64,000 bases of DNA from NCBI RefSeq assembly GCF_027409185.1, contig NC_084462.1, positions 26,449,577 to 26,513,576 of the forward strand. Reading direction: 5' to 3'. Below the pieces are notes generated by a model. It did no database searches. It was given only the letters and a program-made list of their open reading frames with translations, and was not told the origin of the DNA. Positions 53,881 through 63,876 of the stretch are shown here, in pieces. This DNA comes from Cynocephalus volans (lineage: Eukaryota; Chordata; Mammalia; Dermoptera; Cynocephalidae). Positions within the stretch are counted from its first letter, which is position 1; every line of letters starts with the position of its first letter. The position numbers were made by a program, and so were the translations under genes.

Positions 53881-54600
53881 TTCCAAAGCTTGTGGTCTCT
53901 ATAGCTGTGCACCCTCCCTGAAACTGAGACAGGATGGAAGGAGGGCAGAAATTTCAAACATTTGCAGGAGGAAAGAGGGAGCAGCAGACACAGCCTTTAT
54001 GACTGAAGGCCTCCTTTCCCTCTGAAGTCAGATAGGACAAAGGTGCAGGCCCTGCTGTTCACAGTGGGGCTGCCAGGGAGCTGAGCAGAAATCAGTCCCA
54101 TTCCTAGTCCAAGATTATCTGGGCTAGCCAGTGAGACAGACGCGTCCCTACCAAAGGAAATTCAATAGGGAGACTTGTCAGGTCCCTCCGTGGTCCCCTC
54201 CCATTCTGCAGCTGCTTCAGCAGACAAAGGTGCAAATCCAGAGAGTGCGAGTTGACTCAGGTTGCATTTGACTCAGTAAGGGGTGGGAGAGCTTCCAAAT
54301 AAACAGCATGCAAACTCAGCTGCTACCTAGGGCCCCAGCACAAGGAGGCAATGGTCAACCCTACCCCCACCTCACCATGCCCTGATCTCACATGAACTTC
54401 TGTTTCCTGCACAATTCTGTCCTGTCCCTGGGGAGACATGCATGAAGTTCCCTGCATAAAGTTAAATAAAGCCAAAGGAGGGGCCAAAGAGGCAGGGATG
54501 GGTTCTGTGGGGTCCCTGGGCAACAGAGAAGGGAGAGGTGAGGCCATCTGCAGGGAGGAAGGCAGGCCCAACACATAAAGAACTTTAAACCAAGGAGTCA
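53880..54600. other. Single-copy-looking stretch with two AP-1-type sites
   Basis: No known repeat was recognised. Two TGACTCA motifs lie at 54253-54259 and 54269-54275, 16 bases apart start to start. This could be an enhancer-like piece within the gene-free region, but two short motifs are weak evidence. Confidence 0.35.
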
Positions 54601-54604
54601 GGTT

Positions 54605-54790
54605 GCCAAGTGGCATTATAGCATAATTATTAAGAACATAGGCTTTGGGGGTCAGACATTATGTTAGAATCCCAGACCCATCATTTACCGCTGTGTGACC
54701 TTTGGCAAGTTACTTAACTTCTCTGAGCCTGGTTTCTTTACCTAAAAAAATGGAGATAAAAATAGTGACTACCAAGACTTTCATTCCTGG
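54605..54790 (+). repeat. MIR SINE, sense
   Basis: 'gtggcattatagcataatta', 'ttaagaacataggctttggg', 'accgctgtgtgacctttggc', 'aagttacttaacttctctga', then 'aaatggagataaaaatagtg'. One of the best MIRs here, nearly from its 5' end. Confidence 0.85.
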
Positions 54791-55029
54791 TGATGGTGCA
54801 TTAAGTAACTCCAACCAACCCACTCACTGAGTAAGTTTGAAAAGCTAGACAAAATATTTTTTTAAAAATCTGCTTGAAGACATTAGAATGTTAAAGAGAT
54901 AGTGAAGAATTATGAGGCTAAGGTCTTGGAGAAGACAGAAATTCAGAGAGGTGAGCTCAGCATTTCAGATCACTTTTTTTCTGGAGTTGTGTGCCAACGT
55001 GGAAGAGGTGGATGAATGTCTAGAAGGCT

Positions 55030-55140
55030 GAGCAGGACTGGCCAACTAGTTCAGTTGGTTAGAGCATGATGTTATAACACCAAGGTTTGGAACCGTTACT
55101 GGCCAGCCACCAAAACAAATAAACAAATAAAAGACTGAAC
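55030..55140 (+). mobile_element. Monomeric tRNA-Ile SINE
   Basis: 'ggactggccaactagttcag', 'ttggttagagcatgatgtta', 'taacaccaaggtttgg', 'gttactggccagcca', then an AAAT-type tail. Flanks GCTGAGCAG and ACTGAACAG look like a mutated duplication. Confidence 0.8.
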
Positions 55141-55149
55141 AGCCTGTCA

Positions 55150-55677
55150 ACAGCTTTGTTGGGCTAGGGAACAACTATTTGAATATAGAACCTCCAATTT
55201 ACACTAAGTGTACATTGACCAAAATTTTCAATTAGAAGGCAAAGATTGCTGTTCTGTATATATTTTTTAAAAATCTAACTATCTGGTACTTCTATGAGAC
55301 AAACATAAAGCATAATGAGCAGAAATGTTAAAAGAGCAGCAAAAAAGACATAGCTTGCAAACAACAACCAAAAGTAAATTGCTACAGGGATAGTAATATC
55401 AGACAAAGAGAACTTTAGGGTGAAAACCATTCCTCAAGATAAAGAGTAACTCTTCACTACAATAAAAAGTTAAATTCACCAGGAAGACATAAAAATTCTA
55501 AATTTGTATGTATCAAATAACATTGTCTTTAAACAAATACAGCAAAAATTGACAGATCTGCAAGGAGGACTAGCTCCCAAAAATAGTGGGAGATTTTAAC
55601 ACACCTTTCAATAGAAGCTGATAGAATGGTTAGACAAATAATTAGTAAGGATATAGATTTGAATAAGTTAAAGATAT
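55150..55677 (+). mobile_element. Old L1 ORF2 endonuclease-region fragment, sense
   Basis: 'atagtaatatcagacaaaga', 'cttcactacaataaaaagtt', 'agtgggagattttaacacac', 'gatagaatggttagacaaat' match the L1 endonuclease region (GDFNTPxS-type). Degenerate. Confidence 0.7.
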
Positions 55678-55810
55678 AGATATATGTAGAGTCACAGTGA
55701 TGTGCTGGACCTGGCTTGTATCCTGTCATGTGGGCCAATTTTTAAATTTTCAAGATTTTTGCAAGCTAGTTGATATCACATTGGTAACTTGAGATTGACC
55801 ATGGTGAGAA

Positions 55811-55896
55811 TACAAGGGTACTTCAAAAAGTTTGTGGAAAAATAGAATTAAAAGATAATATGAATCTTTCCACAAACTTTTTGAAGTACCCTCATA
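55811..55896. mobile_element. Mini-mariner (MITE), near-palindromic
   Basis: Starts TA then 'caagggtacttcaaaaagtt' and ends 'ctttttgaagtaccctca' then TA. The inverted repeats are nearly perfect for about 27 bases. The internal 'aatagaattaaaagataata' matches the copy at 9154-9355. Confidence 0.88.
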
Positions 55897-56029
55897 TTTA
55901 TAGCATGGTAGGCAAATGCTACAAATCAGGGTTTTATTCTCTCCCCCTCTCCCAGGAAGCCAGTTTTTAAATACTTATAAGCATATCATTGCACATGGAA
56001 AACTATATCTAATTGCAGATTGCAAGTCC

Positions 56030-56235
56030 TTTTCAAGTAGACACGAAACATTTACAAAAATTATATATCGAGGCATAAGGTAGTCTTAACACACTTCAAA
56101 GGACTGAAATCATTAGAGCATGTTCTCTGACCACAATTCAAATAAGCTACAAATGAAAAACAAAGATAACTAGGACCCCATATATTTGGAAATTTAAAAA
56201 TACACCTCTAAATTATCCAGGTGTCTAAACTCCTG
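56030..56235 (+). mobile_element. Old L1 ORF2 fragment, sense
   Basis: 'gagcatgttctctgaccaca', 'attcaaataagctacaaatg', 'ccatatatttggaaatttaa' match L1 ORF2 between endonuclease and RT. Confidence 0.7.
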
Positions 56236-56439
56236 TCTCTAGTTTCTGTGGAACCCCTGGGTTCCACATCTTGCAAAAATCAACTAGCTTGCAAAAATCT
56301 TGAAAATTTAAAAATTGGCTCTCATGACAGGATTCAAGCCAGCTCCAGCATATCACTGTGACTCTAAATATATCCGTAAGTTTAAGTTGTTCCAATCTAT
56401 ATTCTTACTAATTATTTGTCTAAGTGTTCTATCAGCTTG

Positions 56440-56990
56440 GGTGTCACAGAAAGCAGAACTGAGACAAGAGCTTGCATGCAGGTATTTTATACTGAGGGTG
56501 GTCCCAGGAAACAAGAGTTCATGATTGAGAAGATTGAAAGAAGGAAGGTGGGAAAGCCAGTACAGAGCTGGTCATCATTGTGGGTGACTGGGCTGAAGCC
56601 CACTGGAATCAAGCTCTGAAGAGTTTTGTAGAATGTGCCTCAGAATTGCCTGCCCAGAAATAGAAGGGAGTGTTTTTTCACTCTTTCTTGACCCCAAATA
56701 CTTAAGAGTTGCCCCATGTGCTGTAAAGACTCCCTTGCACTTCCAGGTTTGTGAATGCTTGAGTGCCAAGCAAGCCATGGCAAGAGATATGCAATTAGGC
56801 TAAGGCAAGATGTGCCAGGTTACACATCTATGAAGCTGGTCAGGGTCAGAAGATATGATGTGGGCACATGAGCCTCCAATACAGCCCAACCCTTCAGCTC
56901 TCATGTCCAGTCAAGTCTTCCACTTATTGCTATTCATCAAAGAGCCTCCAAATGGCCCCTGGCCTCAACCCCTACCAAAGACTTCATAAA
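56440..56990. other. Unassigned, possibly an old LTR-type repeat
   Basis: 'gtgtcacagaaagcagaact' onward has the look of an ancient interspersed repeat but could not be assigned. No coding sequence was recognised. Confidence 0.3.
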
Positions 56991-56999
56991 GGAGGATTA

Positions 57000-58110
57000 A
57001 TGAGACAACCTGAAGTCCTCACTGCTTCAACTGGTCCCAGAGACATAATTGACGGGCTTCATCTCCCTCCTCCACCCTCCATTCTAGATTTCCCTGACCC
57101 ACAGCCCGAACCTTGACATGGTGGATCGACCAGACTTCCATTCCTGAGAAGTCAGATCTTTGACTTTCTCTACCCTCATCAGGCCATAGTGGATGCATTT
57201 ATCCATTTACAACTATCACCAGATGTGGAAGCATCAAGAAATGGTTGCCAACAAATCCCTCATGTTCTAGACACACTCCTCCATAACCTTACAATGGTGC
57301 AGCAATCTAGCTCCTCATGATAATCGAGGCCAATTATTCTCACCCCTTCTTTTGGCGATAGGCTCACGGGCATGAGAGCCCCACATGACCAGGTAGGAAT
57401 CACAGCTTCAAATCTGCTGGAATGCTCACCTGTCCTCCAGTGTTTCCCCACACCCAGGAGTCAGACTCTCTCATCCAGCTGAGCCTGAGTTTAAAGAGAT
57501 GAGAAGTACAGCTTCCCCAGATGGACCGCTAGAGTAGTAGTGAGAGGGGACACTCCTATTTCCACCCTTTGGTTCCCTAACCCATGAGTTCCAACTGCAG
57601 GGGACGCAGCGCCAACTGATATAGTTGTGGGTTCCATACACACTCTGCATCCTGGAGGACATCACTGCAGCCTTTAGGATGTTATCCTTCAGTGGGCGCC
57701 TCGTCTAAGAATTTAATAGTCCACTCCATGCTCTATTAGGTCAGCTGCTTTCAGGTATTGTGGTGTACATTTCTCTCATCATGTTGTATCTCCTTTGCCA
57801 TAAAATGATCCCTTGGTCTAAAGAGATGATTCCTTGTCCGCAAATCAAATGCATTCTGCAAACCTTGAATGATAGCACTGGCAGAGGTATGGCAGGTAGG
57901 AAAGCATCAGTGCCCCCTCTAGGATGAAAGGTGGCCAGTTGTAATCAACTTATCAAGAAGTTGACTCCTCAAAGGATAGTGCAATATCAAGGGTCATTCA
58001 GTTTGGGCATTCAGCAGCAGCAGTAAATCTATCAGCCTTGATGAGAGGAAACACATACTGTTGTACCCATGCATAGCCTTCAGCCCTGCACAGGGCTGCT
58101 CCAATCATGG
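57000..58110 (-). mobile_element. ERV-L-like internal remnant, antisense (integrase and dUTPase region)
   Basis: The minus strand carries broken pol-type text. About 58100-57700 resembles the integrase end of ERV-L elements. The stretch at 57471-57665 resembles the ERV-L region after integrase (SWRCVPCSWNSWV). The stretch at 57260-57451 resembles the dUTPase domain that distinguishes ERV-L elements. Several stops and shifts, and no LTR pair bracketing it. It is an ancient, inert relic shared by most placental mammals. MaLR internal sequence is a less likely alternative. Confidence 0.6.
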
Positions 58111-58129
58111 GCCAACTGCGCAATCACCG

Positions 58130-58215
58130 GAGTGGCAATAAATTTCATTTTCATTATAAATCACTCAGTTTCAGGTATTCTGTTATAGCAACACAAGACA
58201 GACTAATACACCTTC
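58130..58215 (+). repeat. MaLR-type LTR 3' end
   Basis: 'caataaatttcattttcatt', 'ataaatcactcagtttcagg', 'tattctgttatagcaacaca', 'agacagactaataca' is the common 3' end of MaLR (THE1/MST/MLT1) LTRs. Confidence 0.65.
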
Positions 58216-58359
58216 TTAAGCAGTTAGCAGAAAGCAACCAACAGCACAATCCTTCCACTCTCCACTCCATCCCTGCCTCTCAAGTGCCAACAGTTGGCAC
58301 ATAAGCCAACACCTCACCTTCTACCTGCATCTCAGTTCATCACAGGAGAGAGTGCAGTT

Positions 58360-58652
58360 TGGATATCCCTGATCCAAAATGCTTAAGACCAGAAGCGTTT
58401 TAGATTTTGGATTTTTTGGGCCGGCCTGTGGCTCACTCGGGAGAGTGCGGTGCTGATTTTGGATTTTTTTTGGTGGAGGGCGACGCAGATTATTTACAGA
58501 TAGCTAACAGTTGAGCATCCCTAATCCAAAAATCCAAAATCCAAAATGCCCCGATGAGCATTTCCTCTGAGTGTCATGTCAGCGCCCCAAAAGTTTCAGA
58601 TTTTGGAGCTTTTTGGATTTAAGATTTTTGAAGTAGGGATGCTCAAACTGTA
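58360..58652. mobile_element. DNA-transposon relic with inverted ends, family not assigned
   Basis: 'gttgagcatccctaatccaa' at 58512 is matched by the complementary 'gtagggatgctcaaactgta' near 58633. An outer copy starts 'tatccctgatccaaaatgct' near 58366. Internal 'ccaaaatccaaaat' and 'gattttggagctttttggat' make it near-palindromic. It looks like two nested, related non-autonomous elements. Confidence 0.55.
58403..58469 (+). mobile_element. Tailless 37-base SINE 5' fragment with 15-bp target duplication
   Basis: GATTTTGGATTTTTT at 58403-58417 and 58455-58469 flank only 'gggccggcctgtggctcact' plus 'cgggagagtgcggtgct' (58418-58454). The fragment is the start of the tRNA-Ile SINE, cut at the point equivalent to the anticodon loop. 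There is no A tail. Confidence 0.75.
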
Positions 58653-59149
58653 CTAGTAATCATGTTGCTACTCTGGCCAGGGTTATCGCCATCCCACTTA
58701 TCACCAGCAGAGGGTCCTTATTGCATCCTGACCAGTACATGATCCAATTCCCTAATTCCATCCTGAGGATTTGCTTTCTTGAGCCACTTCCAGTACCAAT
58801 GTCCAGTACCTGGGTTCCCTCCAGAAGTGTGAGTAGTTTGTTTTGGGCAGTGATCCCAAAGGGATGGAAGGTAGGAGACTAGGAAGATTGAAGCTGAGAA
58901 AAAGGAAGAGAGAAGCAGTTATCCACTGCCTCCTGTCCTCCATTGATTAGGCACAGCCACATGTAATTAACTCCCTTGCAGTTCCAGATCTTTACAGGTG
59001 CAAGTACCAAGTGGTCCCCAGGGCATAAGACAAGAATTGTGCAGTGCACCTGAGGCAAGGCACTGTCAGGACACACCTGTGCTACACTGGTCACCAATGG
59101 CAATAACCGAAATAAAAGTTGTGTTGAGAAGATTTGAAGTAAAGCACAA

Positions 59150-59560
59150 GAGCAGTGAAGAAAGGCAGTTTCTTCAGTAAATGCTTCTAGAAAAATTAGA
59201 CATAGATATGAAAAAAAATAAAATTAGGGCTCTACTTTACACCAAACCCAAAAAACAATTTTAAGCGAATTGTACATGTGAATGTGAGAGGCAAGACAAT
59301 AAGGCATCTAAAAGGTACTATAGGGGAGTGTCTTTACAACTGTGGGGTAAGAAAAGACTTTTTAAAAATAGGATGCAAAAATCCCTCAACAAAGAAAAAT
59401 AGTAATAAATTTGACTACTCTAAATGAGCTTTTTTTTGACAAAAGATACTAGTAAGAAATAAACAGGCAAGCCACAGAATAGGAGATATTTAGTATATAT
59501 TCTGATTGATTACAAGTATGTTGAGTTCCAAAAACAGGAAAAACTAAACTAGAATTTCAG
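59150..59560 (+). mobile_element. Old L1 ORF2 3' region, sense
   Basis: 'gggctctactttacaccaaa', 'aggcatctaaaaggtactat', 'taagaaaagactttttaaaa', 'gacaaaagatactagtaaga' follow the L1 ORF2 end. Degenerate. Confidence 0.65.
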
Positions 59561-59599
59561 AGATGATGCTTAGGTGGTAAAAATAGAAAAATATAAACA

Positions 59600-60060
59600 A
59601 AGGCAAGGAAGCATGAGAGTTGTCAGATCAAGATGGAGTCACTCATGTTAAAAAAAAAAAAAAAACACAATGACAAATAGAGCCAGGAAAGGCCATGAGG
59701 GAAACGTACTCGTGCACAAAAACCTGATAACAAGAACTATCACAATCTTTTGCAAAACCAAGACCTTGCTCAAAGGCCACCATTATCTTACACACACACA
59801 CAAAGTTGCGAGGACATCTGCCTAGCAACTGTCTGTCCAACTTCAGACTGGTGCTACCCTTGTTACTGATCCTTGTAGCCAAGGTTAATTATCCCAAAAC
59901 AATTATGAAATCCTTCTCAGTTTTTCTTTTAAAATTTTTGTCTTCTTTTACTTCCCTGGACATGCACATAGTTTACTATGGCACGTGTATTCCCATTGCA
60001 ATGCCCTATTCCTGATTAAACATCATTCTCTTTTAGAGAGCATCTGGTGATCTGTTTTCT
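59600..60060. repeat. LTR-like interspersed repeat, family not assigned
   Basis: 'tcagatcaagatggagtcac', 'aatgacaaatagagccagga', 'tcgtgcacaaaaacctgata', 'catctgcctagcaactgtct' read as a mammalian LTR-type repeat. It includes a 17-base A run at 59650-59666 and a short CA repeat. Confidence 0.4.
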
Positions 60061-60099
60061 GTCCCTATTATGTTAGCTCTTCCAGAACATCGAGTAAAT

Positions 60100-60460
60100 G
60101 GAATGATTCAGGTTGTAGCCTTTTATATCTGGCTTCACTCACTAGCCTAATGCTTTTGAAATTCATCCATGTTGTTGCAAGCATCAACAATTCCTTCCTT
60201 TTCTTTCTAAATAGTATTTCACTTTCTGGATAGATCATAATTTGATTGACTTGTAGGTTGTTTCCAGTTTTGGACAATTATGAATAAGGCTGCTATACAT
60301 ATTCACATACAGGCCTTTCAGGGGACATACATTTTCATGTTTTAGGGCAAATACCCAGGAGTGAGACTGCTGAGTTGCATGGTAAATATATATTTATCTT
60401 TATGAGAAAGTGACGAACTCTTCCAAAATGGGTGTATTCTGTCTGCTTTTATCCCATTGG
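60100..60460 (-). mobile_element. Old L1 3' end, antisense
   Basis: 'cttcactcactagcctaatg', 'aaattcatccatgttgttgc', 'ggttgtttccagttttggac', 'gaataaggctgctatacata', 'aatacccaggagtgagactg'. Antisense L1 3' order. Confidence 0.7.
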
Positions 60461-60714
60461 TGGATCTGTTCTCTTGCTGTTGTCAGTAGGAAAGTTGTAG
60501 AAAGACCACTGACTCACTAATTCAGTGAGAAACTCGAATTATGAAATATTTGTAAAAAGATTTGCTTTTGTAGTTCTTTAAGTATCAACCACAACTCAAA
60601 GGATTGAGGTAGGAATGCCCGACCCAAACCTGCCCAAAAGAGGTTTGCCAAGACTCTTCTGATTTAGCTCTGAAAGTGCCATATCCTGGGAAGACCCTTT
60701 GTCCTGAGACCAAA

Positions 60715-60940
60715 CTGGGACAAGTGTTCACCCTACTATTGAGTGTCAGGGGCTGTGCTGGGCACTGTATAACCATAGATCATTTTATCCACAGACCAGT
60801 GTCAAGGATAGGTTTGCTTGCACAAATTTTGCACACAATGAAACAGGCTTAGAGAGGTTAAGTTGCTTGTCCAAGCCCAGAGTAGGTGGAGCCAAACTTT
60901 GGCACCAGGTCTGCCAGACTCTAAAGCACTGGTGTCTTCT
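60715..60940 (-). repeat. MIR SINE, antisense
   Basis: 'ggggctgtgctgggcactgt', 'aatgaaacaggcttagagag', 'gttaagttgcttgtccaagc', 'ggtctgccagactctaaagc'. Antisense MIR order. Confidence 0.65.
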
Positions 60941-61249
60941 TCGGGGTGGGGACAGATATTGCTCCCTAGGTGCCCAGTTGTGGGTCTCAGGGAAGGTGGA
61001 TGAAGGCACTCAGTGGCTGGACTTGGGGGCCTGGCAGGCCTGGGGGGGGCTTTGCTGCCCTCTGGTGGCAGATGGGATGGCACTTGGGGTCTAAGTCCTC
61101 TCTTGTGGGGCACCGCCTGGTGAGCGAAATGTGCCCTTTCAGGCCAGGGAGCAGGACCTCAAATCTAGCCACAGCCCTAGGATGGTGCCACATGAATGTC
61201 CCCACTAGAGTCTGATGGGAGCCTTATCCCACCCATCCATGAGCCACAT

Positions 61250-61400
61250 AATCACTTAGACACTCACAGACACAGCCAGAATTCTGGGTTTGAGTCTGTG
61301 TGACACTGAGCCACTCACTTTCCCTTCTGGGTTTCAGTTCCTTCTTGTAAAAAATCAGGATGATAAATATGTCAACAGCCTGGACCAGCCTTAGACACTG
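61250..61400 (+). repeat. MIR SINE, sense
   Basis: 'attctgggtttgagtctgtg', 'gacactgagccactcacttt', 'gtttcagttccttcttgtaa', 'caggatgataaatatg'. Sense MIR order, diverged. Confidence 0.55.
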
Positions 61401-61449
61401 TGGTTGTTATTACCAGCTCCTTCACAGCCACATGCCTCAACCCTCTCCA

Positions 61450-61750
61450 GCCTTTGTGCATCCATTCGCTTTATTCATTCACTCAATTTCCATCCAGCAG
61501 CTGTCAGCCAAGCACCAGCTCTGTGCCAAACCCTGAGCTGGGGGTGCCAGGGAGACCTCTGCCAACCAGATAGACACTACCCCTGCCCTCCTGGCTCTGT
61601 AACTCTCTGCCAATCCTCTGTTTCATGTGTTCATTCATTCATTGAGTGTCCATTTATTACTTGAATGTTAATTCATTTTTTTCTCGTACTCACTTAACTT
61701 CCTTATTCATTCATTCATGTCATTTGGTCATCTCATTGACATATTCATTC
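61450..61750 (-). repeat. L2 LINE 3' end, antisense, with (CATT)n
   Basis: 'ttcattcactcaatttccat', 'agcaccagctctgtgccaaa', 'ccctgagctgggggtgccag' and 'cactacccctgccctcctgg' follow antisense L2. It is surrounded by CATT repeats at 61629-61641 and 61703-61714. Confidence 0.6.
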
Positions 61751-61956
61751 ACTCTTCATTTTTATTTTATTTTTTAATTTTTTAAAAGATGACCGGTAAG
61801 GGGATCTTAACCCTTGACTTGGTGTTGTCAGCACCACGCTCAACCAGTGAGCCAACCGGCCATCCCTATATAGGGATCCAAACTCATGGCCTTGGTGTTA
61901 TCAGCACCACACTCTCCCAAGTGAGCCAGAGGCCAGCCCTACACTCTTCATTTTTA
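61750..61956 (-). mobile_element. Dimeric tRNA-Ile SINE (CYN-like) with 15-bp target duplication
   Basis: CACTCTTCATTTTTA at 61750-61764 and 61942-61956. Antisense body 'gatgaccggtaaggggatct' through 'ccatccctatatagggatcc' to 'gagccagaggccagccc'. Poly-T at the left is the tail. Confidence 0.92.
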
Positions 61957-62129
61957 AAACAATTTTATTCTTCTGTTCCCCAAGCATTCTAGAAGCACCC
62001 ACTCTGGAGATTACATGCTGGGATCTGGCCCAGCCCTCCCCTCAGGCTTACGGGGAGGCAGATCATGAGGACACGCTGTGGTAACTACCACACCAGCCAT
62101 GGGGACCCAGAGGAGGAGGAGAACCAAGA

Positions 62130-62720
62130 AGGGAGCAATTTACTGCCTGAAGGTGGGTAAGAAATTAGAGAAGGCTTCAAGGAGGAGATAGCATTTAGGC
62201 CAAGTTAATTAGGCTGCGTGGGTGTTTTCCAGGGAGGAAAAGACACTCCAGGTAAAGTCTTTGTTTTGTAGTATGTTTGGAGAATAGTGAGGTACCAGGT
62301 CGATAGGGTATGTGATGTCGGGTGTTTGTGAGCATGACCCCACCTCGGCCAAGCCCCCTCCCCAGGTTTCAGTAACAGACCTGGGCCACTCAAGAACTTC
62401 TCCTAATTCCTCACCCTCAACCCCTGGAAAAACCACCAAGTATCAGGCAGCCTGGAATGGCCTAAGGAGAACTAACACCATCCACTATCCTCCAGTTGTC
62501 CACCTGTCTGTTCTCCCGGAGTCTCAGTGAGAGAGCTGTCCTGGGCTGAGCAGGCAGTGCAGCATCTCAGGTGCCTGTCCCCGAGATCCCATGTTCATCC
62601 AGCAAATCTTTGAGTGCCCTTTGGTGGGCCAGGCCTTGTCTCAGATGCCAGAATATATAGCCAGGAACAAGACAAAGCTACTCTCCAGGGGATGACAGAT
62701 GACAAACAAGAAAACCAACA
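62130..62720 (-). repeat. L2 LINE pieces, antisense
   Basis: 'gaaattagagaaggcttcaa' with 'ggaggagatagcatttaggc' near 62160, and 'catccagcaaatctttgagt' with 'aatatatagccaggaacaag' near 62597, are antisense L2 segments. They are separated by unassigned sequence. Confidence 0.45.
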
Positions 62721-62929
62721 ACTGAAAATCAACAGGAACACAACTGTAGTTGGACAAATTAGGTTTATTGCTTGTTGCAAGAAGGAAGACTGCACTTACT
62801 TTAGTCAGAGGGTGTTGAAAAGGCTTATTATGGGATTTGGACGTATGTGATTCAGGGGAGGACTCAAGTAAGTGTGCTTTTACTCTGGATTAGGTGCTGT
62901 CGGGAAGTGACTCTATAATTAGATATCTT

Positions 62930-63120
62930 AATAAATATTTGTATAAGGGTTCTCCAGAGAAACAGAACCAATAGGATGTATTTATTATATGGAATTGGCT
63001 CATGTGATTATGGAGGTCCTAAGTCCCAAGATCTGCCAGGTGACTTGCTCCATCACGGTCCACTGTCACAGAATAGTCTTGTGTGATGCTGGTGTTCTGT
63101 GATATCATTTACATTCAACA
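62930..63120. repeat. Common mammalian interspersed repeat, family not assigned
   Basis: 'gggttctccagagaaacaga', 'accaataggatgtatttatt', 'ggaattggctcatgtgatta', 'aagtcccaagatctgccagg' is a frequently seen mammalian repeat text. The family name is not certain. Confidence 0.45.
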
Positions 63121-63399
63121 GAAGTACACTAAGGCCTAGCTGTAAGCGCCTGTCAGTTCCCAGATGTGAAGGCTTTTCTCTTTCTCATTAGAAAGGTTTC
63201 TTGACTTGCAGAGGTATATTTGCTGGAGTCGGGTACAGAGAAATTCCAGAGGGACAAAGGAGATACGGCCCCAGCCTTCATGGAGCTCGGTAACATGTTT
63301 GCTCTTATATAAACTGAAGATTGTCAGAAATGGGGGGATGGGGAGGACCAGACCCAAGGAACCGCCAGGACAAAACCTGGAGAGGAGAGCGGGGCGGGA

Positions 63400-63750
63400 G
63401 GAGGTGCTGAGAGCCACCGGAGGCTGCGCGGTGGCACGACCACGCACACGGGGACAGGACAGGTCGGCCGGAGCCGAGCCACTCAGCACGGAGAGCCACC
63501 TCTCCCCCAGGGACGTGGGCGTCCGGCACCACTGACTTTTTCAGAAGCAGGAAATGAAATCAAGCAGCTTTGATCAAAACAACCCACGCCGGCGTCAGGC
63601 TCGTGAATATTCAGCAGGCTGCTTCCGGTTTGCGACTCCGCCCCAGCCCCGCCCCCCGCTCGGAGACTACGCCTGCGTCGCTGGCGCGCGACTCTGTCGT
63701 CATACACGCGCGCCGCCTACGCCGCTCGCGGGGTCAGCAGGTAGGCGGTC
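63400..63750 (+). promoter_or_regulatory. PRKRIP1: CpG-rich PRKRIP1 promoter and 5'UTR
   Basis: CpG density rises sharply after 63400. An ETS/GABP-type CTTCCGGTT lies at 63622-63630, and GC boxes ('ccgcccc', 'ccccgcccccc') at about 63638-63658. There is no TATA box. The start codon lies 90-120 bases downstream. This is the layout of a TATA-less housekeeping promoter. The transcription start is inferred to be about 63660-63720. Confidence 0.7.
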
Positions 63751-63876
63751 ATGGCGAGCTCAGCCGCCTCGTCGGTGAGACCGCCAAGGCCCAAGAAAGA
63801 GCCGCAGGCGCTCGTCATCCCCAAGAATGCGGCGGAGGAGCAGAAGCTTAAGCTGGAGCGGCTTATGAAGAACCCG
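63751..63876 (+). CDS. PRKRIP1: PRKR-interacting protein 1, first coding exon (partial gene)
   Basis: ATG at 63751, 42 codons, phase-0 donor CCG|GTGAGA at 63877. The peptide starts [19 protein letters not shown] and ends KLERLMKNP, matching the PRKRIP1 N-terminus almost residue for residue. PRKRIP1 is a basic nuclear/nucleolar protein that binds dsRNA and inhibits the kinase PKR. It is also found in the late (C/C*) spliceosome. Only the N-terminus is present; the long helical, Lys-rich part would be in exons beyond the window. Same strand as SH2B2, as in human. A close match to the family start and a good donor make the call firm. Confidence 0.95.

Larger units (their letters stand above)
55615..56438. 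repeat. 160-bp inverted duplication with 504-bp spacer
   Basis: Left arm 55615-55774 and right arm 56279-56438 are complements at roughly nine bases in ten. Matching blocks include 'ttttgcaagctagttgat' against 'atcaactagcttgcaaaa', and 'actaattatttgtctaa' against 'ttagacaaataattagt'. Each arm holds the same junction between L1 endonuclease sequence and a non-L1 segment. So it is a duplicated, inverted genomic piece rather than two independent L1 copies. The spacer carries a mini-mariner and another L1 piece. Confidence 0.8.

Noticed and set aside
57000..58110. Domesticated retroviral gene
   Set aside because: The ERV-L text is broken by stops and shifts, and no open frame is longer than about 65 codons.
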